A stretch of DNA of 64,000 bases from Anaerolineales bacterium (lineage in GTDB: Bacteria > Chloroflexota > Anaerolineae > 4572-78 > J111): assembly GCA_015075185.1 (NCBI GenBank), contig JABTUW010000004.1, forward strand, positions 930,001-994,000. The letters run 5' to 3'. Shown here piece by piece: positions 45,009 to 52,464 of the stretch. Each line of letters opens with the position of its first letter. Within the stretch, counting starts at the first letter, position 1. The translations under genes and the position numbers were made by a program. Under the pieces are notes generated by a model. It saw nothing but the letters and a program-made list of their open reading frames with translations. It made no database searches and was not told where the DNA came from.

Positions 45009-46397
45009 ATGGATTATTACATTGAAAACCGCACCTTCGACGAGATTCAAATCGGCGATACGGCCAGCCTGATCCGCAGCCTGACCCGGAAAGATATTCA
45101 ACTCTTTGCCGTCATGTCGGGCGATGTCAATCCGGCCCACCTGGACGAGGAATATGCCCGCAGCGACCTGTTCCGCAAGATTATTGCTCACGGCATGTGG
45201 GGCGGCTCGTTGATTTCGACCGTCCTCGGCACGATGCTGCCCGGCCCCGGCACGATTTACCTGGGCCAGACCTTGCGCTTCAAACGACCGGTTGCCTTGT
45301 GGGACACCGTGACCGTCTCGGTCACGGCGCTGACCAAGGATGAAGAAAAGCACCGGATTACGTTTGACTGCAAATGTGTCAATCAAAAGGGCGAAGACGT
45401 TATCACCGGCACGGCTGAAGTTATCGCGCCCACCGAGAAAGTCAAACGCCCGCGCACGATCCTGCCGGAAGTGCATCTGCATGACCACGGCGCGCGCTAC
45501 CGTGACCTCATTGCCCTGACCCTGGGCCTGGAGCCGATTCGGGTAGCAGTCGTCCACCCCTGCGACCGCAACTCGCTGCTGGGAGCGATTGATGCCGCCC
45601 AGGCCAACCTGATCATCCCCACCCTCATCGGCCCGGAGGCCAAAATCCACGCCGCCGCCGAAACGGACGGCATTGATTTGTCACCCTATCCTCTGATTGC
45701 AACCGAACACAGCCACGCCGCCGCCGCCCGAGCGGTGGCGATGGCCCGCGCCGGCGAGGTTGACGCCCTGATGAAAGGCAGTTTGACTACCGAGGAGCTG
45801 ATGCAGGCGGTGCTCGCCAGAGAAACGGGCCTGCGCACCGGCCGCCGCATAAGCCACGTGGCGGCAGTAGACGTGCCGACGTATCCGCGCCCGCTCTTCA
45901 TCACGGATGCCGCCATCAATATTCATCCTGGCCTGGAAGACAAGCGGGACATTGTGCAGAACGCCATTGACCTGGCCCTGACCTTGGGCATCCAGACCCC
46001 CAAAGTGGCGATTTTGTCGGCCATTGAATCAATCAGTTCCAAGCTGGAATCCACGCTCGAAGCGGCCGCGTTGTGCAAAATGGCCGACCGGGGACAGATT
46101 AGCGGCGGCCTGGTAGACGGGCCGCTCGCTTTTGACGACGCGGTTTCGCCGGAGGCAGCGCAGACCAAAGGCATAGTCTCGCCCGTAGCCGGCCAGGCCG
46201 ATATACTGGTCGCCCCGGATTTGGAAACCGGCAGCATGTTGACCAAACAACTGGAATATCTGGCCGAAGCCCAATCAGCGGATATTGTGCTGGGGGCGCG
46301 GGTGCCGATTGTCCTGACCAGCCGGGCCGACAATGCCCTGACCCGCCAGGCTTCCTGCGCCGTCGCCCTGCTGCTGGCTCGCCAGAAGAAGGTGTAG
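45009..46397 (+). CDS. Fused MaoC-like hydratase and phosphate acyltransferase
   Basis: Bifunctional protein of 462 residues annotated in other bacteria as enoyl-CoA hydratase/phosphate acetyltransferase. The N-terminal MaoC hot-dog domain (about 8-140) has FAVMSGDVNPAHLDEEYA and KIIAHGMWGGSLIS, keeping the hydratase Asp and His. The PTA/PTB domain (about 160-455) has EVDALMKGSLTTEELMQAVL, FITDAAINIHPGL and GIVSPVAGQADILVAPDLE. Likely role: interconversion of acyl-CoA and acyl-phosphate with an (R)-enoyl-CoA hydratase, for short-chain acid metabolism. No acetate or butyrate kinase gene is adjacent. AGAGG precedes the ATG. Confidence 0.9.
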   Translation: MDYYIENRTFDEIQIGDTASLIRSLTRKDIQLFAVMSGDVNPAHLDEEYARSDLFRKIIAHGMWGGSLISTVLGTMLPGPGTIYLGQTLRFKRPVALWDTVTVSVTALTKDEEKHRITFDCKCVNQKGEDVITGTAEVIAPTEKVKRPRTILPEVHLHDHGARYRDLIALTLGLEPIRVAVVHPCDRNSLLGAIDAAQANLIIPTLIGPEAKIHAAAETDGIDLSPYPLIATEHSHAAAARAVAMARAGEVDALMKGSLTTEELMQAVLARETGLRTGRRISHVAAVDVPTYPRPLFITDAAINIHPGLEDKRDIVQNAIDLALTLGIQTPKVAILSAIESISSKLESTLEAAALCKMADRGQISGGLVDGPLAFDDAVSPEAAQTKGIVSPVAGQADILVAPDLETGSMLTKQLEYLAEAQSADIVLGARVPIVLTSRADNALTRQASCAVALLLARQKKV

Positions 46398-46408
46398 CTG
46401 TTAGCTTT

Positions 46409-47284
46409 TTACTCTGTAATTTCTTCCCACCGCACCAACGCCCTCAACTCCGCCAAATGGCGATCCGCCTCGACCACGCCAGCCAGGCGGGGGCCATCCA
46501 CATCCTTGAAATCCAGCGAGCCGTAGCTGCTGACCTGGGGCCGGAGCAGAACATGGGGGGGATGGGCCAGGAGACGCTGCTGGTGCAGGTACCAGGTCAT
46601 CACCCGCACCGAGCGCCACATAGAGGCGGCAGCCGTGGGAATTCTTTTCATACCGTTGCCGCTGGTGCTAAAAATGCCGGGCGGTAGCTGGAAGCCCATA
46701 ATCGCGCTGATGGGGTCGGTCCAGGGGTTGGCTTTTTCCAGGGGTGGATACACATCCACGGCGATGATCTTAGCCGCGCCCTGATCGTAGGCCACATGGG
46801 TGGCCAGGCTGTCAATCACTCCGCCGTCGGCCAGTTGCATGCCATGGTGGTGAATCGGCGGGAATGCGCCCGGTACGGCGCTGCTGGCCAGCACCGCCGG
46901 CAGCAGCGGCCCCGCGGAGAGAGTAATTTCCTCGCCGTGGACCATATCCACCGCCATCACCGTCACCGGCAGGATCAGGTCGGCAAAGGTTTTGCCTTCC
47001 AACGTTTCGGCAAAATGCTCGTGCGCCCGCCGCTGGCGGCCCCGCGAGCTGATCAGCTTGAGCCGGTCAAGGAATGAAGCGCCCTGCAAGGGGCTGAGTT
47101 CCTCGGCGATTTGAGCCGGGCTGAAACCCAGGCCAAACAACACCCCCACAATCCCGCCCATACTGGTGCCGACGATCAGATCAAGCGGAATCTGCTCCCG
47201 GACCAATACTTCCAGCACGCCGATATGGGCCAGCCCGCGACTCCCGCCGCCCCCTAAGACCAAACCAATTTTGGGACGATTCAA
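46409..47284 (-). CDS. Patatin-like phospholipase/esterase (RssA/YchK type)
   Basis: Serine lipid hydrolase of 291 residues with a Ser-Asp dyad. The oxyanion loop is GLVLGGGGSRGLAHIGVLE, the nucleophile Ser41 is in IVGTSMGGIVG and the catalytic Asp is in LADGGVIDSLA. The start is TTG at 47284, with AGGA about nine bases upstream. No signal peptide is seen, so it is cytoplasmic or membrane-peripheral. It is convergent with the MaoC-PTA gene, the stops lying about 10 bases apart. The substrate is unknown. Confidence 0.9.
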   Translation of the reverse strand: MNRPKIGLVLGGGGSRGLAHIGVLEVLVREQIPLDLIVGTSMGGIVGVLFGLGFSPAQIAEELSPLQGASFLDRLKLISSRGRQRRAHEHFAETLEGKTFADLILPVTVMAVDMVHGEEITLSAGPLLPAVLASSAVPGAFPPIHHHGMQLADGGVIDSLATHVAYDQGAAKIIAVDVYPPLEKANPWTDPISAIMGFQLPPGIFSTSGNGMKRIPTAAASMWRSVRVMTWYLHQQRLLAHPPHVLLRPQVSSYGSLDFKDVDGPRLAGVVEADRHLAELRALVRWEEITE

Positions 47285-47330
47285 AGTATATTTCCTAACC
47301 TAAAGAAACCCGAATCAAAGAAGGTAGAAA

Positions 47331-47409
47331 GGTCCACAGATATACACAGATGAGCACAGGCAAATAAAAAAATAAGAAATCTGTGTCTATCTGGGTTAAT
47401 CTGTGGACC
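47331..47409. repeat. Palindromic repeat, family B
   Basis: GGTCCACAGAT (47331-47341) pairs with ATCTGTGGACC (47399-47409), with additional ACACAGAT and ATCTGTGT units inside. Its build (terminal 11-base perfect ends, internal ACAGAT units, A/T centre) parallels family A although the sequence differs. It lies between the aminotransferase and patatin genes on the minus strand. Confidence 0.8.
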
Positions 47410-47442
47410 CATTTTCTTACCCGGTGTCCAAGAACTCAATTG

Positions 47443-48567
47443 TTAAGACATTAACTCAACAATCAATTCGTCAATCCGTTCCAGCCCGGCCCTGAGATAA
47501 TCCGGCGGCGGGCCGAAACTAATACGCAGATGATGATCCAGGCCAAACTGGTCGCCTGGGACAACCAGTACGCTCTTTTCATGCTTCAAACGGTCCACCA
47601 GTTGGGTCGAGTTAAGGTCGAAATTGTAACGCACAAAGGCGATAGCCGCCGCCTGAGGCGGGACGCGCTGGAACAGGTCGCCGTGGCTCTCCAGCCAGCC
47701 ATCCAAAATGCCGAAGCCCCGCCGAATGTAGGCCCGGGTCCGCTGGATGAGCTGGGGCCGGACCTGCGGCGAGAGGGCTATGGTCGCCAGTTTGCCGGCC
47801 AGCATGGTGATGGTCAGGGTGGTGTACTCGTGCCGCCGCCAGATGTCGTCCACGGTTTGCGCCGGGCCGACCACCCAGCCGGTGCGCAGTCCGGGCAGGC
47901 CGTAGGCTTTGCTCAAGCCGTTCATGGCCAGCACTTTATCGTAGCGGCCCCAGAAAGAGGGGGTCTGGGTATCGGTGTACTGCTCTGCGCCGCTGTAAAC
48001 TTCGTCGGCCAGGAGCCAGGCCCCCACCCGTTCGGCCGCGGCGACGATCGCGTCCATCTCAGCTTCGGTCAAAATGTAGCCGGTGGGGTTGTTGGGGTTG
48101 CAGACGGCAATCATTTTGGTGCGGGGCGTGACCAATTCATTCAGTTCGTTCAAATCGGGCTTCCAGCCGCGCTCTTCACGCAGGTGAAAGGCTTTGCGCT
48201 GGAAGCCAAAGTTGTAGGCCAGCCCCCAAATTTGCATGTAGTTGGGCAGCATGACCACAATTTCATCGCCGGGGTCGAGCAGGGTTTGCAAGGTGATAAA
48301 GTTGGCCTCGGCCGCGCCGACCGTGACCAGGACATTATCGGGCGTTGCGCCGGGGTAGAGGGCGGCAATATTTTCGCGCAGTTCGACCGGGCCGTTGGCC
48401 TGGGGATAGTTGAGTTCCGTCGCCAGCAACCCCTCGACCATAGCCGGATCCGGCAGCAATTCACGGACCGCCACCGGGTGAACCCCGCTTTCAGAGAGGT
48501 TGTACTGGACAACGTTCTCCCATTTGGACATCATATGTTCCATTTCGAAGCGTTCAAATCTATGCAC
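47443..48567 (-). CDS. Class I/II pyridoxal-phosphate aminotransferase
   Basis: Fold type I aminotransferase of 374 residues. Cofactor motifs include LVTVGAAEANFITLQTLLDP, AVCNPNNPTGYIL with the PLP-contacting Asn, LLADEVYSGAEQ with Asp/Tyr and the Schiff-base lysine in MNGLSKAYGLPGLRTGW. The carboxylate-binding Arg lies in HLRISFGPP near the C-terminus. Start GTG at 48567 with GGAG upstream. The sequence is of the AspB/capreomycidine-synthase-like group; the amino acid used cannot be fixed. It stands alone between two repeat elements. Confidence 0.88.
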   Translation of the reverse strand: MHRFERFEMEHMMSKWENVVQYNLSESGVHPVAVRELLPDPAMVEGLLATELNYPQANGPVELRENIAALYPGATPDNVLVTVGAAEANFITLQTLLDPGDEIVVMLPNYMQIWGLAYNFGFQRKAFHLREERGWKPDLNELNELVTPRTKMIAVCNPNNPTGYILTEAEMDAIVAAAERVGAWLLADEVYSGAEQYTDTQTPSFWGRYDKVLAMNGLSKAYGLPGLRTGWVVGPAQTVDDIWRRHEYTTLTITMLAGKLATIALSPQVRPQLIQRTRAYIRRGFGILDGWLESHGDLFQRVPPQAAAIAFVRYNFDLNSTQLVDRLKHEKSVLVVPGDQFGLDHHLRISFGPPPDYLRAGLERIDELIVELMS

Positions 48568-48712
48568 CGGTTTTTTCTCCTTGACCTAGCTTTAATTTTA
48601 AAAGGATGACGAGCCGGGATGGAGGATCGGACAAGAGGACATCCACGGCGGGCAGGAGTGAGGTATTACTCATAAATTCCTTCAATCAAAGTATATTGCA
48701 CTTTATTTAACA

Positions 48713-48874
48713 GGACGCGGATTTTCGCGGATCGCACGGATTTTTACTTACTTTTTTAAGAGTTACACGCAGTTCAACGTAGTTTAGCCTCTTGTGGGCG
48801 GGCATAAAGCCCTAAACTACAGCCCAACCGCATAACTTATATTTTTTAAAGCTTTATCCGTTCGATCCGTGTCC
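48713..48874. repeat. Family A palindromic repeat, long copy 3
   Basis: Ends GGACGCGGAT (48713-48722) and ATCCGTGTCC (48865-48874) match those of the elements at 2361-2443 and 13730-13800. The right arm and its flank to 48904 (TTTTCAAAAGTGCAAAC) are the reverse of 2331-2398. Compared with copy 1 it has about 80 extra central bases with its own inverted pair (GTAGTTTAG/CTAAACTAC at 48779-48820). It fills most of the 420-base gap 48568-48989, in which no gene is seen. Confidence 0.82.
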
Positions 48875-48989
48875 CATTCCCTTAGTATTTTCAAAAGTGC
48901 AAACAAAGTGAAAGTATAAGTGAGGTTAAAGATCTATACAAATTTATCCAGAAAGACAAAACGCTGATCTGAATCGGGAGGCGTGCCGG

Positions 48990-50075
48990 TTACCTGGTGG
49001 CCATCAGGTTGATGACCGCTCCCACGGGCAGATGGTCGGATATATCAAAGGACGCGCCCGGAAAAGGGAGGGATTCGACCGGCGGGTTCAAGGACGGAGA
49101 GGCCCAAATCTGGTCAATCTTGTAGGGGCCAGCCGTGGCGAGACGCCAGCCGGCCTGGCTTAATACCTGATACTCCTGGCAGTCGGCGGGGTTATCCAAG
49201 CAAAAAAAATTCATATCGCCCAGCAGCAGGGTGGGCGATTGGAGATAAGGCGACATTTCCTGGGTCAGAGTGACCAACTCGGCGGCCCGGGTTTTGGCCG
49301 AGAAAGGATCGAGGTGAACCACGAAGACATGCACAGGCTGTCCATTGGGCGTCGCCAGGCTGGCGCGCAACGCTCCAACATTCCCCATGCGCGTGGATAG
49401 ATTTTCCGCCTCGACAATTTTGAACCGGGTGAAGAGAGCTACATGCAGCCCGCTGCCTGTCGGAGCCAGGAAATAATTCATGCCCAGTTCGGCGGCAACC
49501 TGCTCGGCCAGAGAAGGCGAGCCTTTATCCCAACCCGCGGCCTCCTGGATGCCTATAATATCAGGTTGGGCCGCTTTGATCACTTCCAAAATTTGGGGCA
49601 AGCGATTGCCGGGATAAGCAAAGGGGCTGAGCTTAGCCGCCGCTTGCTCCCAACCGGGGTCGGCCCCGGCCCCAAACAGGATGTTGTAGGACATTACTCG
49701 CAGTGTGAGCGGTTGCGAAGATGGCGTAATCCGGACGGTCGCAGCCTCGTTGTCGGTCCACTGCTGGAGTCCGGCCAGAGTCCAGGCCCAACGCCGGTTG
49801 CCAGAGGTGAACATAGGGGTATTACTGTTTTGCAGATAGAAAGCCTGTCCAGTGGTGGTTTTTTGCCAGGCGTTACCGGCAGGATCGTAGTGTTCGCACT
49901 CAAGCGGCTCGCCCATCATCGCGCCAAGTTGAGCCTTCAGGAAAGCAAAGCCGTGGCTAAAGTGCGGCTGCTGGCCGGGGGAACAGAACATCTCACTCTG
50001 AGCTGAAGCATCGCTCAGAGTCAAAAATAGAACCAGGGCTAGTAAAATAAAAGCCACCCAACCTGACTGTCTCAT
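48990..50075 (-). CDS. Secreted endonuclease/exonuclease/phosphatase (EEP) family hydrolase
   Basis: Extracytoplasmic metal-dependent hydrolase of the DNase I/sphingomyelinase fold, about 361 residues. The start at 50075 gives a clean Sec signal (MRQSGWVAFILLALVLFLTL, then SDASAQS); the frame extends further to 50153 but would overlap the SDR gene. The EEP domain begins near residue 125: LRVMSYNILFGAG, DIIGIQEAAGW with metal Glu, VFVVHLDPFSAKT, LLLGDMNFFCLD and the final SFDISDHLPVGAVI with Asp-His. An N-terminal region with two cysteines (MFCSPGQQ, ECEHYDP) precedes it. The SDR stop is one base before the start. Substrate unknown. Confidence 0.87.
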   Translation of the reverse strand: MRQSGWVAFILLALVLFLTLSDASAQSEMFCSPGQQPHFSHGFAFLKAQLGAMMGEPLECEHYDPAGNAWQKTTTGQAFYLQNSNTPMFTSGNRRWAWTLAGLQQWTDNEAATVRITPSSQPLTLRVMSYNILFGAGADPGWEQAAAKLSPFAYPGNRLPQILEVIKAAQPDIIGIQEAAGWDKGSPSLAEQVAAELGMNYFLAPTGSGLHVALFTRFKIVEAENLSTRMGNVGALRASLATPNGQPVHVFVVHLDPFSAKTRAAELVTLTQEMSPYLQSPTLLLGDMNFFCLDNPADCQEYQVLSQAGWRLATAGPYKIDQIWASPSLNPPVESLPFPGASFDISDHLPVGAVINLMATR

Positions 50076-50076
50076 T

Positions 50077-50829
50077 TTACCGGCTGGCCAATCCACCAGC
50101 GGTTTCGCCGCCGTCAATAATAATAGGATGTCCGGTAAAATAGGGCACTTCATCTGAGGCTAAAAAGGCAAAGAGGGCGGCAATTTCCGCCGGTTTGGCG
50201 TGTCGCCCCAGGGGAATTTTGCTGTTAACCACCTGCATCATTTCCGGAGTATATTCCGCTTCCTGCATCGGGGTGAGAACATAGCCGGGACAGACAGCAA
50301 CGACCCGCACCGCCGGGGCTAGTTCCAGGGCCATCGAACGGGTCAGTTCAATGACTCCGGCTTTAGAAGCGTTATAATCGGCGTAATAAGGGTGGCCCAC
50401 CAGGCCATTGGTAGACCCCATGTTGATAATCACTCCGCCGCTCTGGGCCAGCATTCGCCGGGCGGCCTCCTGAGCCATGTAAAAAACCCCGTTGAGGTTG
50501 ACGCTCAAGACCTGCTGCCATTCCTGGGGGGTAATCTCCATAAAATTGTGGCGAATGCTGATACCGGCATTGTTAATCAGCACATCCAGGCCGCCGCAGA
50601 ACCGATCCAGTTCGGTGAAGGCATGAGCTACAGCCGTGACGTCAGATACGTCGGCCACAATCGTGCCGGCCAGGTCAGGATGAGCAGTGGCTATGTTTTG
50701 ACAGCCAGCCTCATCGCGGTCCAGCACCACCACCCGCGCGCCCTCTTCGAGAAAACGAGCAACTGTTGCCGCGCCGATGCCGCTGGCCCCGCCAGTAATC
50801 AAGACTCGTTTGTTCTGCAAACCTCGCAT
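50077..50829 (-). CDS. Short-chain dehydrogenase/reductase (classical SDR)
   Basis: NAD(P)-dependent oxidoreductase of 250 residues. Cofactor motif TGGASGIGAATVARF, with Asp in VVLDRDEAG after strand 2 suggesting NAD preference. NNAGISI, catalytic Ser in INMGSTNGLVG, and YNASKAGVIELTRSMALELA with catalytic Tyr and Lys. The C-terminal PYFTGHPIIIDGG is typical of FabG-like and sugar/alcohol SDRs. AAGGAG precedes the ATG. It is followed one base later by the secreted hydrolase, so they are co-transcribed, which does not itself reveal the substrate. Confidence 0.92.
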   Translation of the reverse strand: MRGLQNKRVLITGGASGIGAATVARFLEEGARVVVLDRDEAGCQNIATAHPDLAGTIVADVSDVTAVAHAFTELDRFCGGLDVLINNAGISIRHNFMEITPQEWQQVLSVNLNGVFYMAQEAARRMLAQSGGVIINMGSTNGLVGHPYYADYNASKAGVIELTRSMALELAPAVRVVAVCPGYVLTPMQEAEYTPEMMQVVNSKIPLGRHAKPAEIAALFAFLASDEVPYFTGHPIIIDGGETAGGLASR

Positions 50830-50898
50830 GGCTTACTCCTTGGGCGAGAAAATTTGGCGATGGAGTAAGCTTACACTCAATTACCTTAAACGCAAAAC

Positions 50899-50956
50899 AC
50901 CTGGCTTTAGCAAAAACCAGGTGACAGGCACTTATCGTTGAAAAGTGTCTGTCACC
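50899..50956. repeat. Compound palindrome upstream of the SDR gene
   Basis: ACCTGG/CCAGGT (50899-50922) is followed by GGTGACAGGCACTT (50920-50933) facing AAGTGTCTGTCACC (50943-50956), 13 of 14 paired. It lies between the SDR start and the stop of the lipoprotein gene at 50973. Confidence 0.8.
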
Positions 50957-50972
50957 TTAATGCATTTTATGG

Positions 50973-51779
50973 CTAGGAAGTGGGCGTGGGCGTTTTGTAC
51001 TGAGGGTCACACTCCCCAATCCGCCCGGCCTGCCCATGTTCACCCAACCATTTGGCATCGCCGCTGGCAAAAAATTCAAGAGCCTCCTCCCGAGACAAGC
51101 TTTGGTGCTCGATGCCCTCCGGGTCAACAAATCTCCCACCGCTCTGCTGCGGCACCAATTCGACCCTGCCGTCAGGGTACACTTTAAACAGGGCCACTGC
51201 TCCCCACAAATCAAAATCGCCGGCATTGGGGCCGACGAAGCGAGGCCCGCGTGGGTCAGTTTTTACCCCGTTGAGGCCAAGCCCTCTACTGGCGCAGGTA
51301 AAGGTATCACGGTTATTATCCGGGTCGTAATGATACTGCACCATTGTCACCTGGCTCAACACCTCGCGCACGGCCGGGTGGGTTCGATCAGCGGTCGGTT
51401 CCAGGGTTGGGGTGGGCGTCACTTGAACCTCCACAGTGACGACCTTCACCACCTCTACCGTCTTGACGACCTCAACGGTCTCGACCACCGGAACTTCTTT
51501 CTCGACCTCCACCATTCTGGTGACCGGAATCTCTTTTTCTACCTGCACCGTCTTGATAACGGTGACTTCTTTTTCTACCTCTACTGTCACCAATTTTTCA
51601 ACTTCCCTGGTGACGACAACCTCCACTTCCTTCTCCACAGTGACCGGCACAGTTTCCTTAACCACCACCGTCTCGACTTTAACCACCGGCGTAGGTGGGG
51701 TCTGGGTACAGGCAGCAATCAAAGCCAATCCTACAATTACGGCTAAAACCAGCAAAGATTTTTTGAAACCCATCGTCAT
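50973..51779 (-). CDS. Lipoprotein with a long valine/glutamate/lysine repeat linker
   Basis: A 268-residue exported lipoprotein. The signal ends at LALIAACTQTP with the lipidated Cys24. Residues about 32-120 are an imperfect tandem repeat of VEKEVxV and VKTVEVV units, a linker style I associate with Chloroflexota binding lipoproteins. After a Pro/Thr hinge (TPTPTLEPT) comes a ~135-residue C-terminal domain with two cysteines (FTCASRGLGLNG and GRIGECDP), DPRGPRFVGPN and DLWGAVALFKVYPDGRVEL. I do not recognise that domain. GGAGG precedes the ATG. A surface stalk presenting a small domain is the likely arrangement. Confidence 0.82.
   Translation of the reverse strand: MTMGFKKSLLVLAVIVGLALIAACTQTPPTPVVKVETVVVKETVPVTVEKEVEVVVTREVEKLVTVEVEKEVTVIKTVQVEKEIPVTRMVEVEKEVPVVETVEVVKTVEVVKVVTVEVQVTPTPTLEPTADRTHPAVREVLSQVTMVQYHYDPDNNRDTFTCASRGLGLNGVKTDPRGPRFVGPNAGDFDLWGAVALFKVYPDGRVELVPQQSGGRFVDPEGIEHQSLSREEALEFFASGDAKWLGEHGQAGRIGECDPQYKTPTPTS
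51420..51686 (-). repeat. Degenerate tandem repeat encoding the valine/glutamate linker
   Basis: About 267 bases of imperfect units of GTCGAGAAAGAAGT type in the coding strand, low in sequence complexity. The repeat keeps the reading frame and codes residues 32-120 of the lipoprotein. Such DNA may expand or contract by slippage in multiples of whole codons. Confidence 0.7.
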
Positions 51780-52167
51780 TACCTCCGTTTTCTGCTAAGC
51801 TGTAGGCCCTGCCAGGCAACTGCTCAGGGTAGAGGGCAAGGCACTGCCGATATTCAATTTTGGGTGGGTAGGGAAGGGGGTGAGGATTGAGGGTCAGTCA
51901 GAGGTGGACATTGGACACCATTCGTGGCGAAGCCTCAGTAGATTGAGGCAAAAGGCACACGGTTAAATTGAGAAGTTAAAACAGAAGCCAGAGCAAATTT
52001 AAGCAAAGTTTCGGCAGTCTCCCCCAGCCTGATGAATTGCCGTTGCTTGGGATAGACACGACACTGTTTCCCTGTATTTCATTATACCCCAGCGGCTGAT
52101 CTTTCCTTCATTCTAACTGATCAGCTTGCCAGAATCAGTTTGGGAATACGGGGATGCCCTGAGAAAG

Positions 52168-52213
52168 CCTGGAGAGACACAGAGCTTAAAAAGTTTCTCT
52201 GTGTCTCTCCAGG
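52168..52213. repeat. Perfect 17-base hairpin
   Basis: CCTGGAGAGACACAGAG (52168-52184) and CTCTGTGTCTCTCCAGG (52197-52213) are exact complements with a 12-base A/T-rich loop. It is far from either neighbouring start codon and probably another dispersed palindrome. Confidence 0.85.
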
Positions 52214-52386
52214 TTAGCCTGTGCGCTCCGTGTGCTACAATGACTGAGCCACCAAGGCCAGCAAAAAGAGCAAACCATATTGAATTTTATAGTTCCAGTT
52301 TAACTTATCGCCGTCCAGCAATCGTTACAATAAACATGAAGGTAACGTTTTTACATCACAGCTTGTAGGCTGAATCCCATAAACAC

Positions 52387-52428
52387 AAAAGAGAGACAGG
52401 GACTAAGCAAGTTCCTTGCCTCTCTTTT
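52387..52428 (-). terminator. Terminator-like stem after the FxLYD lipoprotein gene
   Basis: AAAAGAGAG (52387-52395) pairs with CTCTCTTTT (52420-52428), with partial inner pairing of CAGGGAC and GTTCCTTG. On the minus strand it ends in a T-run and lies 36 bases past the stop codon at 52465. Confidence 0.65.
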
Positions 52429-52464
52429 AACACTATTCGTGCAGTCAAGTCTATTGGGCAGGGA

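Larger units (their letters stand above)
51780..52464. other. Long intergenic stretch with hairpins, no gene recognised
   Basis: Between the two lipoprotein genes. It has a perfect hairpin at 52168-52213 and the terminator-like stem at 52387-52428. A plus-strand frame of 80 codons from 52126 runs through the hairpin and lacks a Shine-Dalgarno and family signature. I see no tRNA or other RNA gene in it. Confidence 0.5.

Noticed and set aside
47530..48609. A 359-codon frame antisense to the class I/II aminotransferase
   Set aside because: The opposite strand has all aminotransferase motifs; this frame is a GC-bias shadow.
52126..52368. An 80-codon plus-strand frame in the gap between two lipoprotein genes
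   Set aside because: It runs through a perfect hairpin, lacks a Shine-Dalgarno and has no family-like composition.
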